In this document: positions 1 to 6,212 of the stretch, one piece after another
Position numbering within the stretch: the stretch's first letter is position 1
Layout of the letters: every line of letters starts with the position of its first letter
Assembly: GCA_900552285.1 (NCBI GenBank)
Contig: URYV01000079.1
Coordinates: 1-7,012 of the forward strand
Direction: 5' to 3'
DNA: 7,012 nucleotides
Origin: an uncultured Oscillospiraceae bacterium
Lineage (GTDB): Bacteria; Bacillota; Clostridia; Oscillospirales; Acutalibacteraceae
The notes under the pieces: model-generated
Told to the model about the DNA's origin: nothing
What the model saw: only the letters and a program-made list of their open reading frames with translations
The model's database searches: none
Made by a program: the position numbers and the translations under genes

Positions 1-926
1 ACCTTATAGCTGTGGGAATAATAATGCGTTTCGTCTCTTTCGGGCGCGTCGAGAAAAATCACCGAGCCCGTCCGAATGTTGTTCTTCTCGGCGGAATAAT
101 CAAACGCCTCTCCCGTGTCAAGGTCGGTTATGACGGCGGTTACATTGTCGTCGGCCTTTTTGAAATAGTCGAGATTGAGATAGATGTCCCAATCGGAAAG
201 AACGGCGTGATCCTGCTTGGGAAAATATCCCGGGGCGGGGTAGGCGGCGAATTTTTCGGTGAAGCTTTCGGACGCAGAGGTCGTTTCGCGGCACCGCCCG
301 TAGGTCGTGTCGCCGAGCCCCATCTGAACGCTGCCGATGTAGGGCGAAAGCAGAGCGGTGCGGTGACCGGCCGTGTAGATAAAGGTGCTTTCCGAGAAAA
401 ATCCTCTTATGGCCGAGCGATAGCCGTAGGTGGAAATGATGTTGTGGCTTGCGCAAGCGGCCGAATTGTAAAAATCGCTGTCCATGTCGTCGGGCTTGGG
501 ATAATTCCAAAGGGTGTGGGTGAGTCCCACGCCGTTTTCCCTGTCCCGAAGATTTATGGCCTGAAGCACCGAGGCGTTTTGCAGCTCGGGCTGATTTACA
601 AACCTTTCGGTAATTTGCGGGCTGCCCGTGAGAGCGCGGTAATAGTTGAGATTGCTCTGTACATTGTCGAGCACCTCCTGCTTTATGACGCCTCCGCTGT
701 ATGGCGCCGAAAAGGAGGCTTCCTTTCCCGTTTCGTAAATCGAGTCGTATTCCTTTACCTCGGCCGCCTGCCAAAGGGCAAAAAGCTGTTCCTTGGTGCG
801 GCCCTTGAACGTTTCAAGCTCGTTGCCGTTTATGACCGTAACGGCTTGCTCTCCCGCGGCAGGCAAGCAGAGTGCCGACAGCGCCACGGCGGCGCAGCAA
901 ATAAAAGCAATTGTTTTTCTGATCAA
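1..926 (-). CDS. Secreted CAP-domain (SCP/PR-1-like) protein, C-terminal end outside window
   Basis: The frame is open from a TTG start at 926 to the window edge, giving 308 visible residues with no stop. The start follows GAGGTG (938-933) by six bases. An in-frame GTG at 935 lies inside that ribosome site and is less likely. Residues 1-24 look like a Sec signal peptide (two basic residues, a hydrophobic core, then LPAAG), so the protein is probably exported. Residues about 85-210 resemble a CAP domain: LNYYRALTG at 93-101, a run of small helices, CASHNI at 158-163, GHRTALLSP at 187-195 and GLG at 203-205. In known bacterial CAP proteins a GHR..LL.P..G.G pattern closes the fold. Residues 240-308 look beta-rich and may be an extra domain. 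Bacterial CAP proteins are common in Clostridia but mostly of unknown role. The CAP call is by motif only. The long plus-strand reading frame over the same bases is a shadow. Confidence 0.78.
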   Translation of the reverse strand, partial: MIRKTIAFICCAAVALSALCLPAAGEQAVTVINGNELETFKGRTKEQLFALWQAAEVKEYDSIYETGKEASFSAPYSGGVIKQEVLDNVQSNLNYYRALTGSPQITERFVNQPELQNASVLQAINLRDRENGVGLTHTLWNYPKPDDMDSDFYNSAACASHNIISTYGYRSAIRGFFSESTFIYTAGHRTALLSPYIGSVQMGLGDTTYGRCRETTSASESFTEKFAAYPAPGYFPKQDHAVLSDWDIYLNLDYFKKADDNVTAVITDLDTGEAFDYSAEKNNIRTGSVIFLDAPERDETHYYSHSYK

Positions 927-944
927 TTTATTCACCTCACATTG

Positions 945-973
945 ATTTTATATTGTCCCCTTTTGTCTGTCAA
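945..973 (-). promoter_or_regulatory. Sigma-A-type promoter for the CAP-domain gene
   Basis: On the minus strand a perfect TTGACA (-35, 973-968) is followed 17 bases later by TAAAAT (-10, 950-945). TATAAA at 952-947, with 15-base spacing, is an alternative -10. Transcription would start near 938, so the leader is only about 12 bases and the ribosome site lies at the very 5' end of the message. Confidence 0.8.
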
Positions 974-993
974 GAATATTTTGGCCTGCCGTG

Positions 994-1022
994 TTGCACA
1001 AAGGGAAAAAATATGTTACAAT
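994..1022 (+). promoter_or_regulatory. Sigma-A-type promoter with extended -10 for the eda-kdgK operon
   Basis: TTGCAC (994-999) and TACAAT (1017-1022) are separated by 17 bases, and TG at 1014-1015 adds an extended -10. The expected transcript start is near 1029, about 33 bases before the eda start codon. A 10-bp perfect palindrome, TCGGCGCCGA (1033-1042), sits just after it and could be an operator, though GC-rich palindromes of this size also arise by chance. Confidence 0.8.
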
Positions 1023-1061
1023 TTAAGCCAAATCGGCGCCGAGCCGTTTATGGAGGAAAAA

Positions 1062-1700
1062 ATGGATAAAACAACGGAAAGACTGGCGGCCGCAAGGCTT
1101 GTTCCGGTCGTTAAAATAGAAAATGTAGAGGACGCGCTGCCCCTTGCGCAGGCTCTTACGGAGGGGGGGCTGCCTCTTGCCGAAATCACCTTCCGCACCC
1201 CTGCCGCCGAGGAGGCCATAAGGCTTGTCAAAAGGGAATTTCCCCAAATGCTCGTCGGCGCGGGAACGCTGCTTTGCCCCGAACAGGTCGAAAGAGCAAG
1301 GAATGCGGGGGCGGAATTTTTCGTAAGCCCCGGGCTTAACGAAAATACGGCGGAATATTGCCAAAAGGAAAACATCCCCTTTATGCCCGGCGTCATGACC
1401 CCGTCCGACATCGAAAAGGCGCTGTCCCTCGGCCTTTCCTACCTTAAATTTTTCCCTGCCGAGAGCGCGGGCGGCACGGCCATGCTTAAAGCGCTGTCGG
1501 CTCCCTACGGCGGAGTCAAATTCATGCCCACAGGCGGCATAAGTCTTGAAAATCTGGCCGATTACCTTGCTTTGCCGTCGGTTTTTGCCTGCGGAGGCAG
1601 CTTTATGGTGAGCGGCAAGCTCATTTCGAGCGGCGACTTTGACGGCATAACCGAAATATGCAAAAAGGCCGTGGAAATTTTGGGAGGTATAAAGGCATGA
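1062..1700 (+). CDS. eda: KDPG aldolase (2-dehydro-3-deoxy-phosphogluconate aldolase)
   Basis: This 212-residue class I aldolase splits 2-keto-3-deoxy-6-phosphogluconate into pyruvate and glyceraldehyde-3-phosphate in the cytoplasm; many relatives also act on 4-hydroxy-2-oxoglutarate. Length fits the family (about 205-215). The hallmark motifs are all present: VPVVK at 14-18, AEITFRT at 40-46 with the catalytic Glu41 and phosphate-region Arg45, GAGT at 66-69, the Schiff-base lysine Lys129 in YLKFFPAE (127-134), and the phosphate-binding PTGGI at 156-160. The start is ATG 1062, placed five bases after GGAGG (1052-1056). The in-frame ATG at 1050 contains that ribosome site and is unlikely. It is the first gene of an operon, and its stop overlaps the kdgK start (ATGA, 1697-1700), which implies translational coupling. 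Reading the frame further upstream gives only an antisense shadow of the CAP gene. The assignment is secure. Confidence 0.97.
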   Translation: MDKTTERLAAARLVPVVKIENVEDALPLAQALTEGGLPLAEITFRTPAAEEAIRLVKREFPQMLVGAGTLLCPEQVERARNAGAEFFVSPGLNENTAEYCQKENIPFMPGVMTPSDIEKALSLGLSYLKFFPAESAGGTAMLKALSAPYGGVKFMPTGGISLENLADYLALPSVFACGGSFMVSGKLISSGDFDGITEICKKAVEILGGIKA

Positions 1701-2692
1701 AAAAGGTTGTAACTCTCGGGGAGATAATGCTCCGTCTTTCTCCCGAAGGAAGAAAAAGATTTCTCCAGGCCGACCGCCTCGACGTGAACTACGGCGGAAG
1801 CGAGGCAAACGTCGCCGTCGCCCTCTGCAACATGGGCTGCCCCGCCGAATTCGTCACCGCCCTTCCCGAAAACGACCTCGGAAGAGCGGCCGAGAATTTT
1901 GTCCGTTCCTTCGGAGTGTCCACCGCCCACTGTGTGAAAAAACAGGGGAGACTCGGTGTTTATTATCTCGAAAAGGGCGCGGCTCAGCGCCCCTCAAAGG
2001 TTATATATGACAGAGAGGGCTCGGTTTTTTCGAAGGCCGAGTCGGCCGACTTCGATTTTGACGAGATTTTTGACGGCGCAGGCTGGTTTCATTTTTCCGG
2101 CATAACTCCCGCCCTTTCGCCATCGGCCGCCGAACTGACTGAAAAAGCGGTGGAATCGGCAAAGAAAAAGGGACTGACCGTCAGCTGCGACCTTAATTAC
2201 CGCTCGGCTCTTTGGTCGGTGGAAAAGGCCTCAAAGACACTTGCTCCGCTGCTTTATCAAACCGATGTGCTCATTGCCAACGAAAATCATCTCAAAATGC
2301 TTTTCGGAATAGGAGAGGGCGGAAATCTCACCTGCGCCGAATCGGCCGCCGCGGCAGCCGAAAAATTCGGTCTTTCCCAGTCGGTCATGACCGTCAGGCG
2401 CACCCTTTCGGCCGACGACAACAATTTCTCGGCGGTGCTTTATGAAAAAGGGCGGCATTTCCGCTCAAAAAAATACCGTATGCACATTGTCGACAGGGTC
2501 GGCGGGGGAGACAGCTTCGCCGCCGGGCTTATTTTCGGAAACGTCAAGGGCTTTTCGGCTCAGGATACGGTGGAATTCGCCGCCGCGGCCGGCTGCCTTA
2601 AACATTCGGTTGAGGGCGACGCCGGGATTTTCACCGAGCGAGAGGTTCTCTCCCTTGCGGGAGGGCTGTCCGACGGCCGTGTTCAAAGATAA
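1697..2692 (+). CDS. kdgK: 2-keto-3-deoxygluconate kinase (PfkB/ribokinase family)
   Basis: This 331-residue sugar kinase uses ATP to phosphorylate 2-keto-3-deoxygluconate to KDPG, the substrate of the Eda enzyme encoded just upstream. The PfkB fold is clear: VVTLGEIMLRLSP at 4-16, the first family signature region YGGSEANVAVALCNMG at 32-47, CDLNYR at 164-169, and the second signature DRVGGGDSFAAG at 266-277 with the catalytic base Asp272. The GGGD form, rather than GAGD, is common in KdgK-like members. The start ATG at 1697 is eight bases after GGGAGG (1682-1687) and overlaps the eda stop. Family kinship and the eda partner together make KDG the best substrate. The related substrate 2-keto-3-deoxygalactonate cannot be ruled out from sequence. 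No terminator follows before the next gene. Confidence 0.95.
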   Translation: MKKVVTLGEIMLRLSPEGRKRFLQADRLDVNYGGSEANVAVALCNMGCPAEFVTALPENDLGRAAENFVRSFGVSTAHCVKKQGRLGVYYLEKGAAQRPSKVIYDREGSVFSKAESADFDFDEIFDGAGWFHFSGITPALSPSAAELTEKAVESAKKKGLTVSCDLNYRSALWSVEKASKTLAPLLYQTDVLIANENHLKMLFGIGEGGNLTCAESAAAAAEKFGLSQSVMTVRRTLSADDNNFSAVLYEKGRHFRSKKYRMHIVDRVGGGDSFAAGLIFGNVKGFSAQDTVEFAAAAGCLKHSVEGDAGIFTEREVLSLAGGLSDGRVQR

Positions 2693-2708
2693 ATGATAAA
2701 AGAGTGAT

Positions 2709-3875
2709 TTGGTTTTGGAAGCGCTGCTTTATTCGGAAATAAATATTCTTTGCGTCGTTTTGATGCTGGTCATCGCCGTGAAAATGATTGCCTCGGGCTT
2801 TTGCAAGTCCCAAAACGAGCGGGCCTTTGTAGGCTCGGTGCTTTTCGCGGCGGCGGCAAACGTTTTTGACTTCCTTTGGAACATGGGGCTGAGCGGCTAT
2901 TGGCGCCTGCCCCCTTCGGTTATGAAGGCGGTGGATTTTTGCTATTTTATCGTGTTTGGCCTGTCGGCATATTGCTGGTATGTCTACACCGAGACCCACT
3001 TTGACAAAAATGCGTGGAACGACAAAAGAAAAAAGGCGATTTGCGCCCTGCCCCTTGCAATTCTCGCCGTGCTGCTGACGGTTTCGCTTTTTAACGGCTG
3101 TCTTTTCGGCTTTGACGAGGCGGGCGTTTATTACCGCGGCCCGCTGTTTTATGCTCAGCAGATATTGTCCTTCGCCCTGTTTATCCTGTCGTCGGTCAAG
3201 TGCTTTGTCCGCGCCTTTCAGAAAAAACACCTTTCCCGCCGAGAGGAATTTCTGGTCATGGCCGCATTCGTCGTGCCTCCCGTTATCTGCTCGGTCTTTC
3301 AAATCGTGTTTCAGACGATACCCATTCTTTCGGTGGGAATCGTCATCTCATTCCAGCTTGCCTGCATAAATTTCCTTGAGCGCAAGATTTCTCAGGACTC
3401 GCTGACGGGAATTTCCAACCGCCGCGAAATTCTGCGGCTGACCGGCGAGAAAATGCGGCTTAAAAAGGAAAACGAAAATCTTTGGTTCCTTTTTATCGAC
3501 GTGGACAATTTCAAGTACATAAACGACACCTTCGGACACGGCAAGGGCGACCGAATTCTGACCGAGCTGTCGGAAGGTCTTGTGGAATACGCAAAGAGAT
3601 TTTCGGGCTTTTGCGGGCGGTACGGCGGCGATGAATTCGCCATGGTTTTCTGCGCCGAAAAGAATGTGGAAAAGAGCAAAATTCAAGAGGGGCTCGAGCG
3701 GCACATAGCCGAGCAAAACATTTTTATAAACGGCGAAAAACGCGCCGAAATCAGCGTCGGCTGTGCAAAGCTCGACGGCTCGGACGGCAGCGTTTCCGAC
3801 CTTGTTTCCCGCGCCGACAGCGATATGTATTCGGTAAAGCACACAAAGAAAAAGCGCGAAAAGAAAACGCAATAA
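2709..3875 (+). CDS. Membrane-anchored diguanylate cyclase (GGDEF domain)
   Basis: The protein has 388 residues from TTG 2709; TTG 2715 is an equally plausible start because the ribosome site (AAGAGTGAT, 2700-2708) is weak. About seven hydrophobic segments occupy residues 1-222 (near 7-30, 38-61, 71-97, 108-134, 146-170, 180-203 and 207-222), suggesting a seven-helix membrane sensor with no recognised ligand domain. Residues about 228-378 form a GGDEF domain: DSLTGISNRR (230-239), FIDVDNFK (262-269) with metal-binding Asp264, INDTFGHGKGD (271-281), and an intact active site RYGGDEF (304-310). GGDEF domains join two GTP molecules into cyclic di-GMP. The product-inhibition I-site, normally RxxD five residues before GGDEF, reads RFSG (297-300), so it lacks the aspartate. 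The C-terminal tail is strongly basic. The gene lies 16 bases after kdgK with no terminator between, so it probably belongs to the same operon. Activity is likely but inferred. Confidence 0.93.
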   Translation: MVLEALLYSEINILCVVLMLVIAVKMIASGFCKSQNERAFVGSVLFAAAANVFDFLWNMGLSGYWRLPPSVMKAVDFCYFIVFGLSAYCWYVYTETHFDKNAWNDKRKKAICALPLAILAVLLTVSLFNGCLFGFDEAGVYYRGPLFYAQQILSFALFILSSVKCFVRAFQKKHLSRREEFLVMAAFVVPPVICSVFQIVFQTIPILSVGIVISFQLACINFLERKISQDSLTGISNRREILRLTGEKMRLKKENENLWFLFIDVDNFKYINDTFGHGKGDRILTELSEGLVEYAKRFSGFCGRYGGDEFAMVFCAEKNVEKSKIQEGLERHIAEQNIFINGEKRAEISVGCAKLDGSDGSVSDLVSRADSDMYSVKHTKKKREKKTQ

Positions 3876-3910
3876 AGCCTCGTCGGCTCCCTTTACACAA
3901 GGGAGGCTTT
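3874..3910. repeat. Small imperfect hairpin resembling a dispersed intergenic repeat
   Basis: Nested inverted repeats begin at the cyclase stop codon: an outer AAAGCCTC/GAGGCTTT pair (3874-3881 and 3903-3910) and an inner CTCCCTT/AAGGGAG pair (3887-3893 and 3899-3905) with a TACAC loop. The two right-hand arms overlap, so the structures exclude each other. There is no U-tract, so it is a poor terminator. From memory, CTCCCTTTACACAAGGGAG-like cores recur between genes in gut Clostridia. If so, this is a short remnant of such a repeat. Confidence 0.5.
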
Positions 3911-3956
3911 GAATGTACAACGCCTTTGCTCTTTTGTTTCTGATGTAGAAAAATAT

Positions 3957-4002
3957 AAAATCGGCTTTTGTTTGGTTTTGGCGCCTCTAAGCCGATTTTT
4001 TT
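3957..4002 (+). terminator. Rho-independent terminator ending the eda-kdgK-cyclase operon
   Basis: An 11-bp perfect stem, AAAATCGGCTT (3957-3967) with AAGCCGATTTT (3989-3999), encloses a 21-base loop. The right arm runs into a seven-T tract (3996-4002). The loop is long, but the stem and T-tract are canonical. It separates the sugar-acid operon from the following cassette. Confidence 0.85.
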
Positions 4003-4053
4003 GTATTGATTTTACGTAACATCGGTTTTAAATCCCAAAATCCCAAGGGTACT

Positions 4054-4080
4054 TTCCTCGGAACATTTCCCCGGAAATGT
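4054..4080. promoter_or_regulatory. Tandem TTCC-N2-GGAA palindromes, possible operator
   Basis: Two copies of TTCC-N2-GGAA lie at 4054-4063 and 4067-4076, with centres 13 bp apart. The second copy extends to an 8-bp-arm palindrome, ACATTTCC-CC-GGAAATGT (4063-4080). They sit directly upstream of the cassette promoter, which is a usual place for an activator or repressor. A hairpin role in RNA is less likely, because the segment is upstream of the -10 box. The binding protein is unknown. Confidence 0.5.
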
Positions 4081-4105
4081 ATCTCTTTTTTGTTCCGAAC
4101 CCGAG

Positions 4106-4114
4106 TGATATAAT
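4106..4114 (+). promoter_or_regulatory. Extended -10 promoter for the two-gene cassette
   Basis: A perfect TATAAT (4109-4114) is preceded by TG at 4106-4107. No good -35 exists at 16-18 bases: only T-rich sequence lies at 4086-4092. A 9-bp palindrome, GTTC-C-GAAC (4092-4100), occupies the spacer and could bind a regulator over the promoter. The expected transcript start is near 4121. Confidence 0.7.
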
Positions 4115-4123
4115 GCGAATAAG

Positions 4124-4143
4124 GGGAAATTTTGTAATTTCCC
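4124..4143 (+). promoter_or_regulatory. Stem-loop at the 5' end of the cassette mRNA
   Basis: GGGAAATT (4124-4131) pairs perfectly with AATTTCCC (4136-4143) around a TTGT loop. With transcription starting near 4121, the hairpin would form the first bases of the transcript, ten bases before the ribosome site GGAGG (4154-4158). This could stabilise the message, or the DNA palindrome could itself be an operator. Confidence 0.55.
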
Positions 4144-4166
4144 GAATAAATTTGGAGGCTGAAATT

Positions 4167-4706
4167 ATGAAAAAGAAAAATGAAGCAAAGTTTCCTAATC
4201 TGGAATCTCTCAACACCGTTAAGTCGGTAATCGACGATGCCGACGCCGCACTGAAAGACAAATCAAGAAAAATAAAAGATTCTCCTCTTAGTGAAACTTT
4301 GGCGGGAGCCGTGGGAGTCGGCGTCGGAGCAGGTATAAGCTTTGCCGCTCTCTATCTCGGCGGTTCGGTCGTTGGACTGAGTGCCGCAGGAATTACAAGC
4401 GGACTTGCCGCCGCCGGGGCGTTAATCGGCGGAGGAATGGTTGCCGGATTGGCTGTTTTGGCTGCACCGGCCGCTATATTAGGCGGCCTTGCAGTCGGAA
4501 CAACTTCCCATTTTAAAAACAAAAAGTTGCGCCAATCGAAAGAACTGCTATATAAAACCGCTCTTGCCAAACAGACTGCAATTCTTAAGGCGCTTAAGGA
4601 GGAGTCGGACGCAGACAAAGAAAGAATCGAATATTTAAAGAGTTTGAGTGTTCTTCTGCAGGCGGCAATACAGGATTTGCGCTGTGATTTGGGATATAAT
4701 TCTTAA
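4167..4706 (+). CDS. Small protein with glycine/alanine-rich membrane region, function unknown
   Basis: The protein has 179 residues. ATG 4167 is chosen because GGAGG (4154-4158) precedes it by eight bases; the in-frame ATG at 4077 lies upstream of the promoter. Residues 1-43 are polar and charged. Residues 44-113 are almost entirely Gly, Ala, Val, Leu, Ile and Ser, with glycine-zipper spacing (GVGVGAG at 50-56, GLSAAGITSGLAA at 70-82, GGGMVAG at 88-94), enough for two or three packed membrane helices. Residues 115-172 are charged and heptad-like, probably a helical or coiled-coil tail. There is no signal peptide. The middle recalls the IFI6/IFI27 (ISG12) module, for example the G-[FL]-[ST]-AAGI run followed by a GGG run. 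That is an eye comparison, not a search result. Glycine zippers can oligomerise in membranes, so a pore-forming or membrane-stress role is conceivable. It is followed after nine bases by the second cassette gene and is more AT-rich than the sugar-acid operon. Confidence 0.85.
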   Translation: MKKKNEAKFPNLESLNTVKSVIDDADAALKDKSRKIKDSPLSETLAGAVGVGVGAGISFAALYLGGSVVGLSAAGITSGLAAAGALIGGGMVAGLAVLAAPAAILGGLAVGTTSHFKNKKLRQSKELLYKTALAKQTAILKALKEESDADKERIEYLKSLSVLLQAAIQDLRCDLGYNS

Positions 4707-4715
4707 GGGTGCTCT

Positions 4716-6140
4716 ATGAGTAAATTTAAGTACACCGAACAGGAAAATGAAATAAACAAGGTTCTTAAAATGAATCAAGATGTTTCGACATCCCTTGTCA
4801 ATAATGCGGAACTCAAAAAGACAAGAAAGTCGGCGGACGAAAATATAGCCGCGTCTCTCGAACTGCTCCGCTCGCTCGGAAAAGGCGATGAGGCCGACGA
4901 GGCTATGAAATCCGCAAGGAAAAAATCAATTGCCGTATCATCTTCTTTCAAGCCTGAAATTGAGCCTTTTGAGGAAATCGCCGCACAGGCAAATGAATAT
5001 TGTCCGAATCCCGTTTCCTTGGAAGATATTATGACCGAGCAGGAGACAGAGTCGGCTTTTAACGAACTTGACGAAATCAACAGACGTTTTTCGGCAAAGA
5101 CGAATATCGTTAATAAAACCGATTTGGCCTTTCTTTCGATTGCGACGGCTCTTCAGGTGACAAAGTCTCTTGTTTTTCCGCTTGTTGCCGAAAAATTCGA
5201 CTACGGAAAAAATTCCGATCAATTAAAAAAAGAAAGACTTAATCACAACGATGAGTCGATTGAGAAAGAGCACAGAAAAGCAAATGACGGTTTTAAGGAG
5301 AAATATATCGAAAAGCACGGGAAAGGGCATTGGATCAATATTCTTTATCAAACCGTTCCCTACGATACTACTAAGGGATCGCCGGCCATCGGAAAAAACA
5401 TGGGAGGAAGGTATCACCGTATGTATACCCTCGGTCATGACCCGATTCTCGGATGGCTTTTCGGAACGGCAAATATTTTGACCGACTGTATCACATTTAA
5501 TAATTTTCAAACAAACAGAGTGATTCGCGTCGACCCGATAACAGGCGGCAAAAAGATGAGTATTACAGGCGAAAAAGTTTCGTTTTCTCAGATGATAGAC
5601 GAATGCCGACAGGATATAAAGGCCGACTTTTTGAATCTTCCCGCAGCAATCTTCGCACAGGCACAGCACCTTAAATCCGACAAATATACAAAAACAGGTC
5701 TGCCTGTTCCGCTGCTTTCAAGCTTTAATGAGGAATTTGCGGGGAGGCTTTATCGTGAACATTACGACGCGCTGTGCTTTTCGCGAGATATAAAAATCGT
5801 CGGTGCATCGTTCATCGTTTCAAAGCTTGTCGATATTATCATTTCCCTGACTCACGGTCTTTTTAAAAAGCCTGAGGAGAACAGAAATCTATATGAAGTG
5901 AGAACGAGAAAAATTCTGCTTATTTCAAATTCCATTGCGTCGGCAAGTACGGTTATAAACGCGGCAATTACAAGCAATCCGAAAAATTTGGATATAGGCA
6001 GCCTTTTTTCCACCGTAACGCATTTGTTCTCCGACATACGTTTTATAGCAAAAATAAAGCAGGAGTTTGTTGAAAACGAAATCTCGTTAAGGCTGAAAAA
6101 CGAACTTGATGAAATCGACGCCTTGTACGACAGTATGTAG
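4716..6140 (+). CDS. 474-residue protein of unknown function, partner of the glycine-zipper protein
   Basis: I do not recognise this family. ATG 4716 follows the upstream stop by nine bases, and AAGGGTG (4705-4711), which overlaps that stop, serves as the ribosome site, so the two genes are probably translated together. Residues 1-130 are charged and helical, with coiled-coil character. Hydrophobic stretches lie near 136-158, 240-257, 359-383, 399-419 and 428-446; several could touch or cross a membrane, but none is a clear signal peptide. Residues 160-205 are very polar. The most distinctive part is 229-257: GGRYHRMYTLGHDPILGWLF (230-249), then GTANILTD (250-257). It is dense in His, Arg, Tyr, Trp, Gly and Pro and looks like a conserved core, perhaps a binding or catalytic site (His234, His241, Asp242). 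No P-loop, nuclease or protease signature was seen. Codons are AT-rich compared with eda and kdgK, which fits acquisition by transfer. Confidence 0.88.
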   Translation: MSKFKYTEQENEINKVLKMNQDVSTSLVNNAELKKTRKSADENIAASLELLRSLGKGDEADEAMKSARKKSIAVSSSFKPEIEPFEEIAAQANEYCPNPVSLEDIMTEQETESAFNELDEINRRFSAKTNIVNKTDLAFLSIATALQVTKSLVFPLVAEKFDYGKNSDQLKKERLNHNDESIEKEHRKANDGFKEKYIEKHGKGHWINILYQTVPYDTTKGSPAIGKNMGGRYHRMYTLGHDPILGWLFGTANILTDCITFNNFQTNRVIRVDPITGGKKMSITGEKVSFSQMIDECRQDIKADFLNLPAAIFAQAQHLKSDKYTKTGLPVPLLSSFNEEFAGRLYREHYDALCFSRDIKIVGASFIVSKLVDIIISLTHGLFKKPEENRNLYEVRTRKILLISNSIASASTVINAAITSNPKNLDIGSLFSTVTHLFSDIRFIAKIKQEFVENEISLRLKNELDEIDALYDSM

Positions 6141-6154
6141 ACGGAATTTACTCA

Positions 6155-6203
6155 AAACAAAAATCACCCTCGGGATATGTAATCATATCCCGAGGGTGAT
6201 TGC
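6155..6203. terminator. Shared terminator hairpin between convergent genes
   Basis: An 18-bp perfect inverted repeat (6162-6179 with 6184-6201) surrounds a TAAT loop. On the minus strand it is followed by TTTTTGTTTT (6164-6155), a good terminator for the WYL gene. On the plus strand the following bases are only GCATTTAAA, so it may still block read-through from the cassette but less efficiently. Confidence 0.85.
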
Positions 6204-6212
6204 ATTTAAAAC

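Noticed and set aside
12..1061. Long plus-strand open frame continuing upstream of eda
   Set aside because: It is the exact antisense of the CAP-domain gene, whose codons create no stops in this frame. Eda has its own promoter and ribosome site just before 1062.
1023..1808. 261-residue minus-strand frame opposite eda
   Set aside because: It is composition-driven antisense to a certain aldolase gene, and shows no recognisable motif or ribosome site.
2631..3302. 223-residue minus-strand frame opposite kdgK end and cyclase start
   Set aside because: It is an antisense shadow with highly basic, motif-free translation over two real genes.
3913..3948. Tiny 11-codon frame with GGGAGG five bases upstream
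   Set aside because: The apparent ribosome site is part of the repeat hairpin and the peptide is too short to judge; chance is the simplest explanation.
4031..4045. Short direct repeat AATCCCA twice
   Set aside because: Two seven-base copies are too short to stand out from chance, and they are further from the promoter than the palindromes.
4077..4166. N-terminal extension of the 179-residue protein from ATG 4077
   Set aside because: This ATG lies upstream of the TATAAT box at 4109-4114 and has no ribosome site, whereas ATG 4167 has a strong one.
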